A DNA stretch of 20,743 nt from Pseudomonadota bacterium (GCA_023391905.1 JAEWAD010000146.1:1-20743); one strand, 5' to 3'; counted from the stretch's first letter, positions 14,434-20,743 are shown. Numbers and translations are program-made. The notes: generated from the sequence alone by a model not told the origin.

Positions 14434-15192
14434 TCAGACCAGGCGGACGGACATCCCGCCATCCGCGATCATCGGGCTTCCCGTCATGAAGCTCGACCGA
14501 TCGGACAGCAGGAACAACGCCGCCTGGGCGATTTCCCTGGCGTCCGCCATCCGCTTCATCGGATGCAGTTTCGCGATGAATTCCATGACGTCCGGCTTCA
14601 ATTCGCCGCCGACGGGCGTGACCGTTCCGCCGGGCAGGAGCGCGTTGACGCGAATGCCTTCCGCAGCATGATCGGACGCCAGCGACTGCGACAGGCCGAT
14701 CAGTCCGGCCTTGGACGCGGCATAGGCCCCCATCCCGGGCAGGCCGCCATTGCTGAAGCCGACGAAGGATGAGGTGAAGACGATCGAACCGCCGCCCCGC
14801 TCCCGCATCGCAGGGATCTGCGCCCTCGCGGCCAGGAAGGCGGCCGTCAGGTTGACGGAGAGAACATCGTTCCAGGTGCCGAGTTCCATGTCGGCGACCG
14901 GTCCCATCTCGCCGACGATGCCGGCATTGTTGAACGCGGCATCCAGACCGCCGAATGCCTGCGTGGCGAGATCGACCAGGGCGCCGGCATAGCCCTCGTC
15001 CCGCACGTCGCCGGCCAGGTATACGGCCCTGCCGATGCCGCGGTTGATCGTCGCCGCAAGGGCTTCGAGCTCCGCCGACCGGCGCGCGCCGAGAACCACG
15101 TTGCCCCCCTCGGCCGCAAACAGCAGCGCCGCCGCCCTGCCGATGCCGCTGCTCGCGCCGGTGATGATGATCGACTTGTTTTCGAGCTCCAT
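14434..15192 (-). CDS. Short-chain dehydrogenase/reductase (SDR), classical type
   Basis: The 252-aa protein has cofactor motif TGASSGIG (11-18), NNAG (88-91), Asn114, Ser141/142 (FTSSFVGF), Tyr157 and Lys161 (YAASK). The C-terminus contains NALLPGGTVTP and FMTGSPMIADGGMSVRLV. The arrangement is that of glucose/3-oxoacyl-ACP reductase-like SDRs, many annotated simply as SDR family oxidoreductase. The Ala-Arg-Arg after the second strand (LGARRSAELEAL) suggests NADP(H). The substrate cannot be told. ATG 15192 has AGGA about 4-5 bases upstream; the frame extends 43 codons further with no similarity. It stands alone, convergent with hemA, and lies downstream of the metA terminator, so it needs its own promoter in 15193-15320. 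Confidence 0.9.
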   Translation of the reverse strand: MELENKSIIITGASSGIGRAAALLFAAEGGNVVLGARRSAELEALAATINRGIGRAVYLAGDVRDEGYAGALVDLATQAFGGLDAAFNNAGIVGEMGPVADMELGTWNDVLSVNLTAAFLAARAQIPAMRERGGGSIVFTSSFVGFSNGGLPGMGAYAASKAGLIGLSQSLASDHAAEGIRVNALLPGGTVTPVGGELKPDVMEFIAKLHPMKRMADAREIAQAALFLLSDRSSFMTGSPMIADGGMSVRLV

Positions 15193-15220
15193 GACGTCCT
15201 GTTCCTGCTTCCCATGGTGT

Positions 15221-15238
15221 CCGGCCCCTCGGGGCCGG
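15221..15238. repeat. Perfect GC palindrome in the SDR leader region
   Basis: CCGGCCCC (15221-15228) and GGGGCCGG (15231-15238) are separated by TC, forming a very stable small hairpin 28 bp upstream of the SDR start codon. It could influence translation or be a remnant of a palindromic repeat. Function unknown. Confidence 0.45.
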
Positions 15239-15320
15239 CTCCAGGGCACGGTGTCAGGCCCGCCGGCATCGTGCGATCCGCTTCCTGCGCTCGAATTCGT
15301 CGCGCGCGGCAGCGGGCGCA

Positions 15321-15355
15321 TGAAAAAACCCTCCCCCGCGCGTGCGGGAGAGGGT
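15321..15355 (-). terminator. Intrinsic terminator of metA (minus strand)
   Basis: The arms at 15324-15337 and 15342-15355 pair over 14 positions with one mismatch around a GCGT loop. On the minus strand the hairpin is followed by a run of six T (plus-strand A at 15321-15326). It begins 28 bp after the metA stop codon. Confidence 0.85.
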
Positions 15356-15383
15356 TTGCTCGGGGCGACCCAAGGACTGTGCT

Positions 15384-16328
15384 TCAGGCGGCGACGTCCT
15401 CGGTCGTGCGGCCGATCAGGTCGATGTCGAACGGCACCGTCTGGTAGATCTCGTTGATCCAGTTGCCGAACAGCAGATGCGCGCTGCCGCGCCAGCTGTT
15501 GACCGGCGGCTGCTCCGGATCGTCGTTGCGGAAATAATCGACCGGCAGCGGCACGCCGAGACCCGCATTGACGTCGCGGAAATACTCGTCGCCCAGCGAC
15601 TGGCTGTCATATTCGAGGTGGTTGAAGATGTTCAGCGCGCGATGGCGCGTATCGTCGAGCAGGCAGAGCCCCGTCTCGGCGCTCTCGGCCAGCACGACGA
15701 TGCCGCTATCGGCCGGAATCTCCTCCTTGCGCACCTCGGACCAGCGCGAGACCGGTACGGCGAACTCGTCGGCGAAGCCGCGCAGATAGGGCGACGGTGC
15801 GCTCGCCGCCGGCACCTGGTGGCGATAGATGCCGAATGCCTTGGCCGGCAGGTCGTATTTCTGCATGCCGTGGAAATGGTGCACCGCCGCCTGCGCCGCC
15901 CAGCAGATGTTGAGCCCGCGATGGACGTGGGTCTGGGTCCAGTCGAAGATCCGCTGCAGCTCGCCCCAATAGGTCACCTGCTCGAACGGCATGCGCTCGA
16001 CCGGCGCGCCGGTGATGATGAAGCCGTCGAAGCGCTCGTTCTTCACCTCTTCCCAGGGGCGATAGAAGGAGAGCATGTGCTCGGCCGGCGTGTTGCGCGG
16101 CGCATGGTCGGTGATCTGGACGAGCGACAGCTCGATCTGCAGCGGCGTCGCGCCGAGCAGGCGCGCGATCTGCGTCTCGGTGGTGATCTTGTTCGGCATC
16201 AGGTTCAAAAGGCCGATCTTCAGCGGACGGATGTCCTGCCGCACGGCATCCGCCGCGCGCATGACCACGACGCCTTCCGCTTCGAGCTTGCGGCGCGCAG
16301 GCAGGTCGTCAGGGATCTTGATCGGCAT
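15384..16328 (-). CDS. metA: Homoserine O-acyltransferase MetA (annotated O-succinyl; Glu111 predicts O-acetyl)
   Basis: MetA acylates L-homoserine, the committed step of methionine synthesis. The 314-aa protein starts MPIKIPDDLPARRKLEAEGV. The catalytic residues are Cys142 (NICWAAQAAVHH), with the usual Gly after Trp replaced by Ala, and His237 and Glu239 (IFNHLEYDSQSL). Other family blocks are LLNLMPNKITTETQ and FYRPWEEV. Residue 111, in ITGAPVERMPFEQ, is Glu. Published work on MetA found Gly at this position in succinyl-CoA enzymes and Glu in acetyl-CoA enzymes, so acetyl transfer is the better prediction. The start ATG 16328 has AAGG about 10 nt upstream. A predicted promoter and a SAM-I-like leader precede it and a terminator follows. 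It lies 51 bp or more from the upstream dioxygenase gene's stop to the leader, so it is probably transcribed alone. Confidence 0.95.
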   Translation of the reverse strand: MPIKIPDDLPARRKLEAEGVVVMRAADAVRQDIRPLKIGLLNLMPNKITTETQIARLLGATPLQIELSLVQITDHAPRNTPAEHMLSFYRPWEEVKNERFDGFIITGAPVERMPFEQVTYWGELQRIFDWTQTHVHRGLNICWAAQAAVHHFHGMQKYDLPAKAFGIYRHQVPAASAPSPYLRGFADEFAVPVSRWSEVRKEEIPADSGIVVLAESAETGLCLLDDTRHRALNIFNHLEYDSQSLGDEYFRDVNAGLGVPLPVDYFRNDDPEQPPVNSWRGSAHLLFGNWINEIYQTVPFDIDLIGRTTEDVAA

Positions 16329-16390
16329 TTCGCATCAGCCTTCTTCCTGGAGGCCGACGCGTGACTGGGTCCGTATGATTGCCGGATCGG

Positions 16391-16469
16391 CCACATCCTC
16401 CCTTGCGGGAGTGCCACCTTGCCCGGAAAGGCAGGTTGGCGTCGGGCGTCGGCCCAACTCTTGATGTAA
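16391..16469 (-). promoter_or_regulatory. SAM-I-clan-like riboswitch in the metA leader (four-way junction, minimal P2)
   Basis: On the minus strand the leader reads ACATCAAGAG, then GACGCCAACC, CAAGGTGGCAC and GGAGGATGT, resembling the S-box landmarks (ATCAAGAG, GCAACC, AAGGTGCTAA, GATAAG). It folds into P1 (16463-16469 with 16391-16397, five Watson-Crick and two G-U pairs). P2 (16441-16458) has 7 bp and a CGAC loop. P3 (16413-16440) is a bulged stem with two single A bulges. P4 (16399-16410) is TCCC-GCAA-GGGA with a GNRA loop. J1/2 is AAGA. P2 is too short for the SAM-I kink-turn. It sits 62 bp before metA, right after a predicted promoter. I see no terminator, so translational control is likely. 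It might instead belong to the SAM-IV or SAM-I/IV variants. Confidence 0.62.
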
Positions 16470-16475
16470 GCGGAA

Positions 16476-16504
16476 GCTCTAGCCGAGCAAGGGGCGCTTG
16501 GCAA
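16476..16504 (-). promoter_or_regulatory. Predicted promoter of metA
   Basis: On the minus strand, TTGCCA (16504-16499), a 17-bp spacer and TAGAGC (16481-16476) match 5/6 and 3/6 of the sigma-70 consensus. Transcription would begin near 16470, exactly at the first base of the leader's P1 helix, which supports the prediction. It lies downstream of the dioxygenase stop codon. Confidence 0.45.
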
Positions 16505-16519
16505 GCACGAAGCGGGACG

Positions 16520-17317
16520 CTAGGCACCCGCTTCGAGTGCCAGGCGGATGGCGCGCTCGACCGGCGAGGCGGCGCCGTCCGCGCGCCACGGATCAAGCGG
16601 CCCGCGCGGCAGCAGGGGCGGCTGCGCCATGAAGCGGGGCACATGGCCGCGATGCGGCTGCGCCGCGTGGGCCAGGAGCGGATGGCAGAGATAGACGGTT
16701 CCCGCCGGACCGGTCGCCAGCGCCTCCCCCCGCCCCTCCGTGACGGCGAGCCTCCCGGCGAGCTCCATGAAGTCGAGACCCGCCTCGCCTTCCGGCGCCA
16801 GGACGCGGGCGACGTCGCGATGCGAGCCGACGCGGATGCGTGTCGGCGCATCGGCCTCGCTCACATCCGAGAACAGGAAGAGCATCAGCAGGGCCCGCCC
16901 CGTCGACTGCGCATTGATGCGCCAGGCGAGATAGTTGCCGGGATCGCTGCCGGGGAAGCTCGCGTCGACGTGCCAGCCGGCATCGCCCGGATCCTGTTCG
17001 CTCGGGAAGCGGATCGGAAAGCTGCCGAGCGTGCTGCGGGGCAGCCATCGGCCTTCACCCACGAGCTGGTCGAACGCCGCGCGCAGTCGGGGCGCGTTGG
17101 CCGCCTCGGCAAAGGGCGGCGCGCCATATTCGCCGAGCCGGACCACCGGTCGCGTCCAGCTCGACGGATCACCCGGATTGCAGCCGGTATCGCGCCAGAG
17201 GATGGCCCTCGCGGCCAGCGCCGTCTCCGGGGAGAACGCCGCATCGAGGCGCACGAAGCCGTTGGCGACGAAGCCTTCGATCTCCGCATCGGTCAGGACC
17301 TGGGACGCATCGGTCAT
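16520..17317 (-). CDS. Phytanoyl-CoA dioxygenase (PhyH) family protein
   Basis: The 265-aa protein is a predicted non-haem Fe(II)/2-oxoglutarate dioxygenase. The facial triad is His116 and Asp118 (GWHVDASFPG) and a distal His, most likely His217 (CHPLLAHAAQPHRG). Arg228 (VPRFMAQPPLL) is placed to bind 2-oxoglutarate. The N-terminus (QVLTDAEIEGFVANGFVRLD) is the standard PhyH opening. The substrate is unknown; bacterial members hydroxylate compounds as varied as ectoine, amino acids and secondary metabolites. ATG 17317 gives the family-like start; the RBS is weak. It is upstream of metA on the same strand, but metA appears to have its own promoter and leader, and no functional link is evident. 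The divergent neighbour is the nucleotidyltransferase gene, across 130 bp. Confidence 0.85.
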   Translation of the reverse strand: MTDASQVLTDAEIEGFVANGFVRLDAAFSPETALAARAILWRDTGCNPGDPSSWTRPVVRLGEYGAPPFAEAANAPRLRAAFDQLVGEGRWLPRSTLGSFPIRFPSEQDPGDAGWHVDASFPGSDPGNYLAWRINAQSTGRALLMLFLFSDVSEADAPTRIRVGSHRDVARVLAPEGEAGLDFMELAGRLAVTEGRGEALATGPAGTVYLCHPLLAHAAQPHRGHVPRFMAQPPLLPRGPLDPWRADGAASPVERAIRLALEAGA

Positions 17318-17447
17318 GGTGCGAAGTCTGCGGGCCGGTCCGCGATGCGTCAACCCGGCGGCTGATTGCACAATTCCGGCCCACTGCTAGGCTCCCGGTG
17401 CCCTTGGTGCCCGCCCTGGGCCGCAGACGAGACGGAGTGCCTGCCGC

Positions 17448-18293
17448 ATGCCCGATCGAACGCCCGCACCGGAAGCCGCGAACACCGCCATTCGCACCAT
17501 TAGCGAAGCGCTCGTGGCGGAACCCCGCATCCGCGCGCTGGCGCTCAGCGGCAGCTATGGCGCCGGGCTCGAGGACGCCTATAGCGATCTCGACTTCCTC
17601 GTCGTCGCCGACGACGGCGCGACGGACGCCGTCGTGACGCTCTGGCGCAGCGCGGTGGCACGGGTCGGCGAGATCGTCCTGTGGCGCGACCGGCAGGTCA
17701 AGCCGAGCCTGATCAACGCCATCACGGCCGACTGGCTCCGGATCGACGCCGACTTCGCGACCCCGCGCGAAATCACCCGGCGGACGCGCGACGGGCTCAA
17801 GATCCTCTTCGACCACGACCAGCTTTTCGACGCGCTGCCGGAAGCCGCCGCGAAGCCGGGGCCCAACCCCGAGCGCCTGATCTGGCAGATCGAGGAATTC
17901 CTCCGCATCCTCGGCCTGCTGCCGCTCGCCATGGGGCGGGCCGAATACTTCAACTCGATCACCGGCCTGCTGCACCTGCGCACCCTGATCGTCGACCTGC
18001 TGGTCGAGGAAACCGCCGCGCCGCATCGCGGCGGCGCGCTGCATCTGAACCGGCTGATCACGGCGGAGCAGAAGCAGGCGCTGGCCGCCCTGCCCCCGCT
18101 GGTGGCCGAACGCGACGCGCTCATCGCTGCAGAGCTCGCCTATGCGGCGCTCTACCTGCCGCGGGCGCGGCGGATGGCGGCACGCCTCGGCGTCGATTGG
18201 CCCGAGCGGTTCGAGCGAGCGACCTGGGCGCATCTGCGCGCCACCCTCGGCATCGAGCCCCCGGCAGCGGTGCAAGAACACCGGCCGGAATGA
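17448..18293 (+). CDS. Nucleotidyltransferase-domain protein (Pol-beta superfamily, aminoglycoside adenylyltransferase-like)
   Basis: The 281-aa protein has an N-terminal minimal nucleotidyltransferase domain. Residues 35-38 are GSYG, followed by SDLDFLVV with metal ligands Asp47 and Asp49. A third carboxylate is probable in WLRIDADFATP. The C-terminal half is helical (ERLIWQIEEFLRILGLLPLA, LHLRTLIVDLLVEE), like the helical domain of AadA/KNTase-type enzymes. Members transfer nucleotides to small molecules or proteins; drug resistance should not be assumed. ATG 17448 has GGAG about 9 nt upstream. It stands alone between the divergent dioxygenase gene and the convergent aminotransferase gene, with a terminator right after the stop. 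Confidence 0.8.
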   Translation: MPDRTPAPEAANTAIRTISEALVAEPRIRALALSGSYGAGLEDAYSDLDFLVVADDGATDAVVTLWRSAVARVGEIVLWRDRQVKPSLINAITADWLRIDADFATPREITRRTRDGLKILFDHDQLFDALPEAAAKPGPNPERLIWQIEEFLRILGLLPLAMGRAEYFNSITGLLHLRTLIVDLLVEETAAPHRGGALHLNRLITAEQKQALAALPPLVAERDALIAAELAYAALYLPRARRMAARLGVDWPERFERATWAHLRATLGIEPPAAVQEHRPE

Positions 18294-18294
18294 A

Positions 18295-18324
18295 AAAGGC
18301 CCGCCGATGGTTCGACGGGCCTTT
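18295..18324. terminator. Bidirectional terminator between convergent nucleotidyltransferase and aminotransferase genes
   Basis: AAAGGCCCG (18295-18303) and CGGGCCTTT (18316-18324) form a 9-bp stem, extended by three inner pairs after one mismatch, with a TGGT loop. The left flank gives a five-T run on the minus strand, so it terminates the aminotransferase transcript well; the plus-strand tail is short. Confidence 0.8.
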
Positions 18325-18347
18325 CATGACAGGGAACCGGCTCGCGC

Positions 18348-19520
18348 CTATTTCGACAGCCAATCGGCCAGCCGGCGCGTCGCTTCGCGGATCTGGTCGA
18401 GATCGCGCAAATAGCAGAGCCGCATGAAGCCGTCGCCGCCGGCGCCGAAGGCCTCGCCCGGTGCCAGGCCGACACCGGCCTCGTCGACGAGACGCAAGGC
18501 CAGCGCCCGCGTGTCGGGCTCGCCGTCGACGGCGAAGAAGGCGTAGAAGGCTCCGGCCGGCCGGACCAGCCGCACCCGCCCCGTCCGCTCCAGGCCGGAG
18601 CAGACGATCTCGCGGGCCTCGGTCGCCCGCTGGCGCTGGAAGTCGATGAAGGCGTCGCCCTGCTCCAGCGCCGCGACGGCGCCGCGCTGCAGGAATTTCG
18701 GCGTGCCCGAGCTCGAATACTGGACGAGGTTCTCGATCACCTGGCCGAGCGCCGGCGGCGCCGCGATCCAGCCAACCCGCCAGCCGGTCATCGCCCAGTT
18801 CTTCGACATGGTGTTGACGAAGAGGATGCGGTCGTCGGCTTCCATGATGTCGTAGAAGGAGGGCGCGCGATTCCCCTCGTAGAAGAAGCGCGTATAGACC
18901 TCGTCCGAGACGATCCAGAGACCGCGCGCCCGCGCGAAGTCGAGGATCGCCTGAAGCTCCTCGCGCGTCGCCGTCCAGCCGGTCGGGTTGCAGGGCGAAT
19001 TGAGGAACAGCGCCTTGGTGCGCGGCGTCACCGCGTCGAAATAGCGGTCGAGGTCGAGCGTCCAGCCGGCATTGCCATAGGTGAGCGGCACCTCGACAAC
19101 CGTGGCTCCCCCCACCTCGGCGGCGGCGGCGAAATTCGGCCAGGCGGGGGTCGGCACGACGACCTCGTCGCCCTGGCCGGCGACCATGCGGAGCGCGATC
19201 TGGATCGCCGGCATGCCGCCCGAGGTGACGAAGAAGCGATCGACGTCGAACGGGCGGCCATAGACGCGGGCGTGATAGTCGGCCAGCGCCTGGCGCAGCT
19301 CCGGAATGCCGCGCTGATGGGTGTAGAACGTCTCGCCGGCCGAGAGGGCCGCCTGCGCCGCCTCGCTGATGAAGGCGGGGGTCGGCAGGTCGCCCTCGCC
19401 GACCCAGAGCGGGATCAGGCCGGCGCGGTCGCGGCCGTAGTTGAAGACCTCGACGATGCCGCTCTCCGGCGCTTCGCTCGCTTCCGGACGCAGTGTCTTG
19501 AGTGCGGGATGGACTGTCAC
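18348..19520 (-). CDS. Class I/II pyridoxal-phosphate aminotransferase (AspAT-like)
   Basis: The 390-aa fold-type I aminotransferase has PLP lysine Lys240 in NTMSKNWAMTGWRVGW, with Arg248 for the PLP phosphate. It also has Asn178 in SPCNPTGW, and Asp206 and Tyr209 in IVSDEVYTRF. The N-terminal LWVGEGDLPTP and FYTHQRGIPELRQAL are the standard substrate and cofactor lead-in. Relatives use aspartate, aromatic amino acids or other donors; the exact substrate is not evident. I chose GTG at 19520-19518: GGAA lies six bases upstream, and translation then begins with T-V-H-P-A-L-K-T-L-R-P, the usual start of this subgroup. ATG codons further upstream (19568, 19604) lack good RBSs and would intrude on the mscL terminator. 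An extended -10-like TGCTATACA lies about 65 bp upstream on the minus strand. Confidence 0.9.
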   Translation of the reverse strand: MTVHPALKTLRPEASEAPESGIVEVFNYGRDRAGLIPLWVGEGDLPTPAFISEAAQAALSAGETFYTHQRGIPELRQALADYHARVYGRPFDVDRFFVTSGGMPAIQIALRMVAGQGDEVVVPTPAWPNFAAAAEVGGATVVEVPLTYGNAGWTLDLDRYFDAVTPRTKALFLNSPCNPTGWTATREELQAILDFARARGLWIVSDEVYTRFFYEGNRAPSFYDIMEADDRILFVNTMSKNWAMTGWRVGWIAAPPALGQVIENLVQYSSSGTPKFLQRGAVAALEQGDAFIDFQRQRATEAREIVCSGLERTGRVRLVRPAGAFYAFFAVDGEPDTRALALRLVDEAGVGLAPGEAFGAGGDGFMRLCYLRDLDQIREATRRLADWLSK

Positions 19521-19596
19521 GCGTTGTTCCAAATGGCTGATGGCGCCGGCCCCACGCCGCGGCGCCATGGGATGATCGACCTGTATAGCAGGCAAC

Positions 19597-19626
19597 AAAG
19601 ACAAAACGGCGGCCGAAGGCCGCCGT
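19597..19626 (-). terminator. Intrinsic terminator of mscL (minus strand)
   Basis: ACGGCGGCC (19606-19614) and GGCCGCCGT (19618-19626) form a perfect 9-bp stem with a three-base loop. On the minus strand it is followed by TTTTGTCTTTG, a U-rich tail. It begins 26 bp after the mscL stop. Confidence 0.8.
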
Positions 19627-19652
19627 CCGGTCGCGCTATGCGGCGCGAAAAA

Positions 19653-20075
19653 TCAGCCGGCCTTCTGCTTGGCCAGGAGGTCACGGATGTCGCGCAGCAG
19701 CGCCACGTCCTCGGGCGTCGCGGGCGGTGCCGCCGGCTCGGCCGCCTTCTCGCGCTTCATCCGGTTCATGCCCTTGACGATCAGGAACAGGATCCAGGCG
19801 ACGATGATGAAATTGATGAGCAGCGTCAGGAAGTTGCCATAGGCGACGGTGGCGCCGGCCTTGCGCGCCGCGTCAAGCGTGGCCTGCTTCTCGCCGGCGA
19901 GCTGGATGAACTTGTTGGTGTAATCGATACCGCCGGTGATCACACCGATGATCGGCATGATGATGTCGTTGACGATCGAATTGACGAGGCCGCTGAAGGC
20001 GGCGCCGATGATGATACCGATGGCCAGATCGACCACGTTGCCCTTGAGGGCAAACTCCTTGAATTCCTTCAGCAT
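19653..20075 (-). CDS. mscL: Large-conductance mechanosensitive channel
   Basis: The 140-aa inner-membrane protein opens under membrane tension to release solutes during hypo-osmotic shock. The N-terminal amphipathic helix and TM1 are classic: MLKEFKEFALKGNVVDLAIG, then IIIGAAFSGLVNSIVNDIIMP. A periplasmic loop follows (GIDYTNKFIQLAGEKQATLD). TM2 (FLTLLINFIIVAWILFLIV) is followed by a basic K-G-M-N-R-M-K-R-E-K segment. The C-terminal helical bundle (PEDVALLRDIRDLLAKQ) follows an Ala/Pro linker. ATG 20075 has AAGGA about 8 nt upstream and matches the family start; the frame extends 63 codons upstream without similarity. It is divergent from apaG across 203 bp, and its terminator lies just after the stop. 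Confidence 0.97.
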   Translation of the reverse strand: MLKEFKEFALKGNVVDLAIGIIIGAAFSGLVNSIVNDIIMPIIGVITGGIDYTNKFIQLAGEKQATLDAARKAGATVAYGNFLTLLINFIIVAWILFLIVKGMNRMKREKAAEPAAPPATPEDVALLRDIRDLLAKQKAG

Positions 20076-20278
20076 GCACGTCTTCCTTTTGCCCAGCTCG
20101 CTGCGCCAGCTCGATTCACCACGCGCGGAACTATAGCGCAGGCTCCGGACGCGTGAAACGTGTACGGCTGCCGTATCAATACTGGCGAAGGCGAAACGCA
20201 CAGGGCTGCGGCGCCGGGCGCGATTGACGCGCCGGCTCGGCCGGGGGTAAGAGCCACGGACCATTGCCGAGAAAGACC

Positions 20279-20671
20279 ATGTACCGCAGCGTCACGCGAT
20301 CGATCCAGGTGACCGTGCAGCCCCGTTTCGTCGAGGATGATTCCGCGCCGAGCGAGGGCCGCTATGTCTGGGCCTACACGATCGAGATCCTGAATCTCGG
20401 GCTCGAGAACGTCCGCCTGCGGTCGCGCTGCTGGAAGATCACCGATGGCAAGGGCCGCACCGAGGAGGTGCGCGGCATCGGCGTGGTCGGCAAGGAGCCC
20501 TCGCTGAAGCCGGGGGAAAGCTTCGAATATACGAGCGGCTGCCCGCTCTCGACGCCGTCCGGCATCATGGTCGGCACCTACCAGATGCAGACCGACGACG
20601 GCGAGATGTTCTCCGTCGACATTCCCGCCTTCTCGCTCGACATCCCGAACGCCGCCCGCGTCCTGCACTGA
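20279..20671 (+). CDS. apaG: ApaG family protein (DUF525)
   Basis: The 130-aa protein has a fibronectin-III-like all-beta fold. It begins MYRSVTRSIQVTVQPRF, the standard ApaG opening. It continues with GRYVWAYTIEILNLG, RSRCWKITDGKG and the Gly-rich GIGVVGKEPSLKPGESF, and ends with the conserved SGCPLSTPSGIMVGTYQM. ApaG was linked genetically to Co2+ resistance and Mg2+ efflux in enterobacteria, but its biochemical role is unclear; some homologues bind pyrophosphate compounds. ATG 20279 is preferred over an in-frame TTG at 20264, because only the former matches the family N-terminus; both RBSs are weak. In many Hyphomicrobiales apaG lies beside metZ, whereas here it is about 7.5 kb away in the same neighbourhood. 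Confidence 0.95.
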   Translation: MYRSVTRSIQVTVQPRFVEDDSAPSEGRYVWAYTIEILNLGLENVRLRSRCWKITDGKGRTEEVRGIGVVGKEPSLKPGESFEYTSGCPLSTPSGIMVGTYQMQTDDGEMFSVDIPAFSLDIPNAARVLH

Positions 20672-20717
20672 GCGCTTTCTAGGTTCGGGCCCAGACGCAG
20701 ATACCCCCTCCGCCATC

Positions 20718-20737
20718 ATCCTCGCGAAGGCGAGGAT
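20718..20737. repeat. Short palindrome of a dispersed alphaproteobacterial repeat type
   Basis: ATCCTCGC (20718-20725) and GCGAGGAT (20730-20737) form a perfect 8-bp stem with a GAAG loop, flanked by CATC and CCATG. This form (CATCCTCGCGAAGGCGAGGATCC) resembles dispersed intergenic repeats I know from alphaproteobacterial genomes. The element may continue past the window end. Confidence 0.6.
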
Positions 20738-20743
20738 CCATGC

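Noticed and set aside
16328..16520. Operon of the PhyH gene with metA
   Set aside because: A promoter candidate and a structured SAM-I-like leader lie between them, so metA is most simply transcribed on its own.
17448..18293. Antibiotic-resistance gene (aminoglycoside adenylyltransferase)
   Set aside because: Only the generic nucleotidyltransferase motif is evident. There is no mobile context, composition matches the neighbours, and nothing supports a drug substrate.
1..20743. Defence system, prophage, CRISPR or mobile cluster
   Set aside because: I looked for repeats with regular spacers, integrases, transposases, toxin-antitoxin pairs and unusual composition and saw none. The genes are housekeeping or general metabolic, with uniform GC-rich codon use.

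Overview
The window is GC-rich, densely coded bacterial DNA. It most likely comes from an alphaproteobacterium of the order Hyphomicrobiales (Rhizobiales). The evidence is a BA14K-family secreted protein, an Omp25/31-type beta-barrel with a C-terminal Phe, a Shemin-pathway 5-aminolevulinate synthase (HemA), a long two-module dCTP deaminase, a MetA/MetZ methionine route, a SAM-II riboswitch, and a candidate EcfG-type stress promoter at dps. The genus cannot be decided from the sequence. I see no tRNA, rRNA, CRISPR array, transposase or phage gene; this reads as ordinary chromosome.

Layout. 1-721 (-): N-terminal 240 codons of the methylmalonyl-CoA mutase small subunit, cut by the window edge. 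1022-1627 (+): BA14K protein. 1681-2963 (-): HAD hydrolase and Dps. 3183-5360 (+): Zn-dependent dehydrogenase and aldo/keto reductase, separated by a strong hairpin. 5433-9062 (-): outer-membrane barrel, glycerate 2-kinase, an unknown secreted protein and a short-chain dehydrogenase (SDR). 9287-10081 (+): 2-keto-4-pentenoate hydratase family protein, followed by a 129-bp palindromic repeat. 10277-11362 (-): dCTP deaminase. 11450-12818 (+): promoter, SAM-II riboswitch, terminator and metZ. 13057-14343 (+): hemA. 14434-15192 (-): a second SDR. 15321-16504 (-): metA with its terminator, a four-way-junction SAM-I-like leader and a promoter. 16520-17317 (-): phytanoyl-CoA dioxygenase family protein. 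17448-18293 (+): nucleotidyltransferase. 18348-20075 (-): aminotransferase and MscL. 20279-20671 (+): ApaG.

The most interesting content is methionine control. metZ and metA encode consecutive steps (homoserine acylation, then sulfhydrylation) but lie about 2.6 kb apart on opposite strands. Each has its own promoter and, as I read it, a structurally different SAM-sensing leader. The metZ leader is a textbook SAM-II pseudoknot whose 3' strand can also pair with the 5' arm of a following intrinsic terminator, giving a ready-made attenuation switch. The metA leader folds into P1-P2-P3-P4 like SAM-I, with a very short P2 that cannot hold the usual kink-turn. MetA also carries Glu at residue 111, the position reported to set acyl-CoA choice, which predicts O-acetylhomoserine rather than O-succinylhomoserine as the intermediate.

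All CDS starts were chosen by ribosome-binding-site (RBS) spacing and family length where possible. Several differ from the longest reading frame, including two GTG starts.
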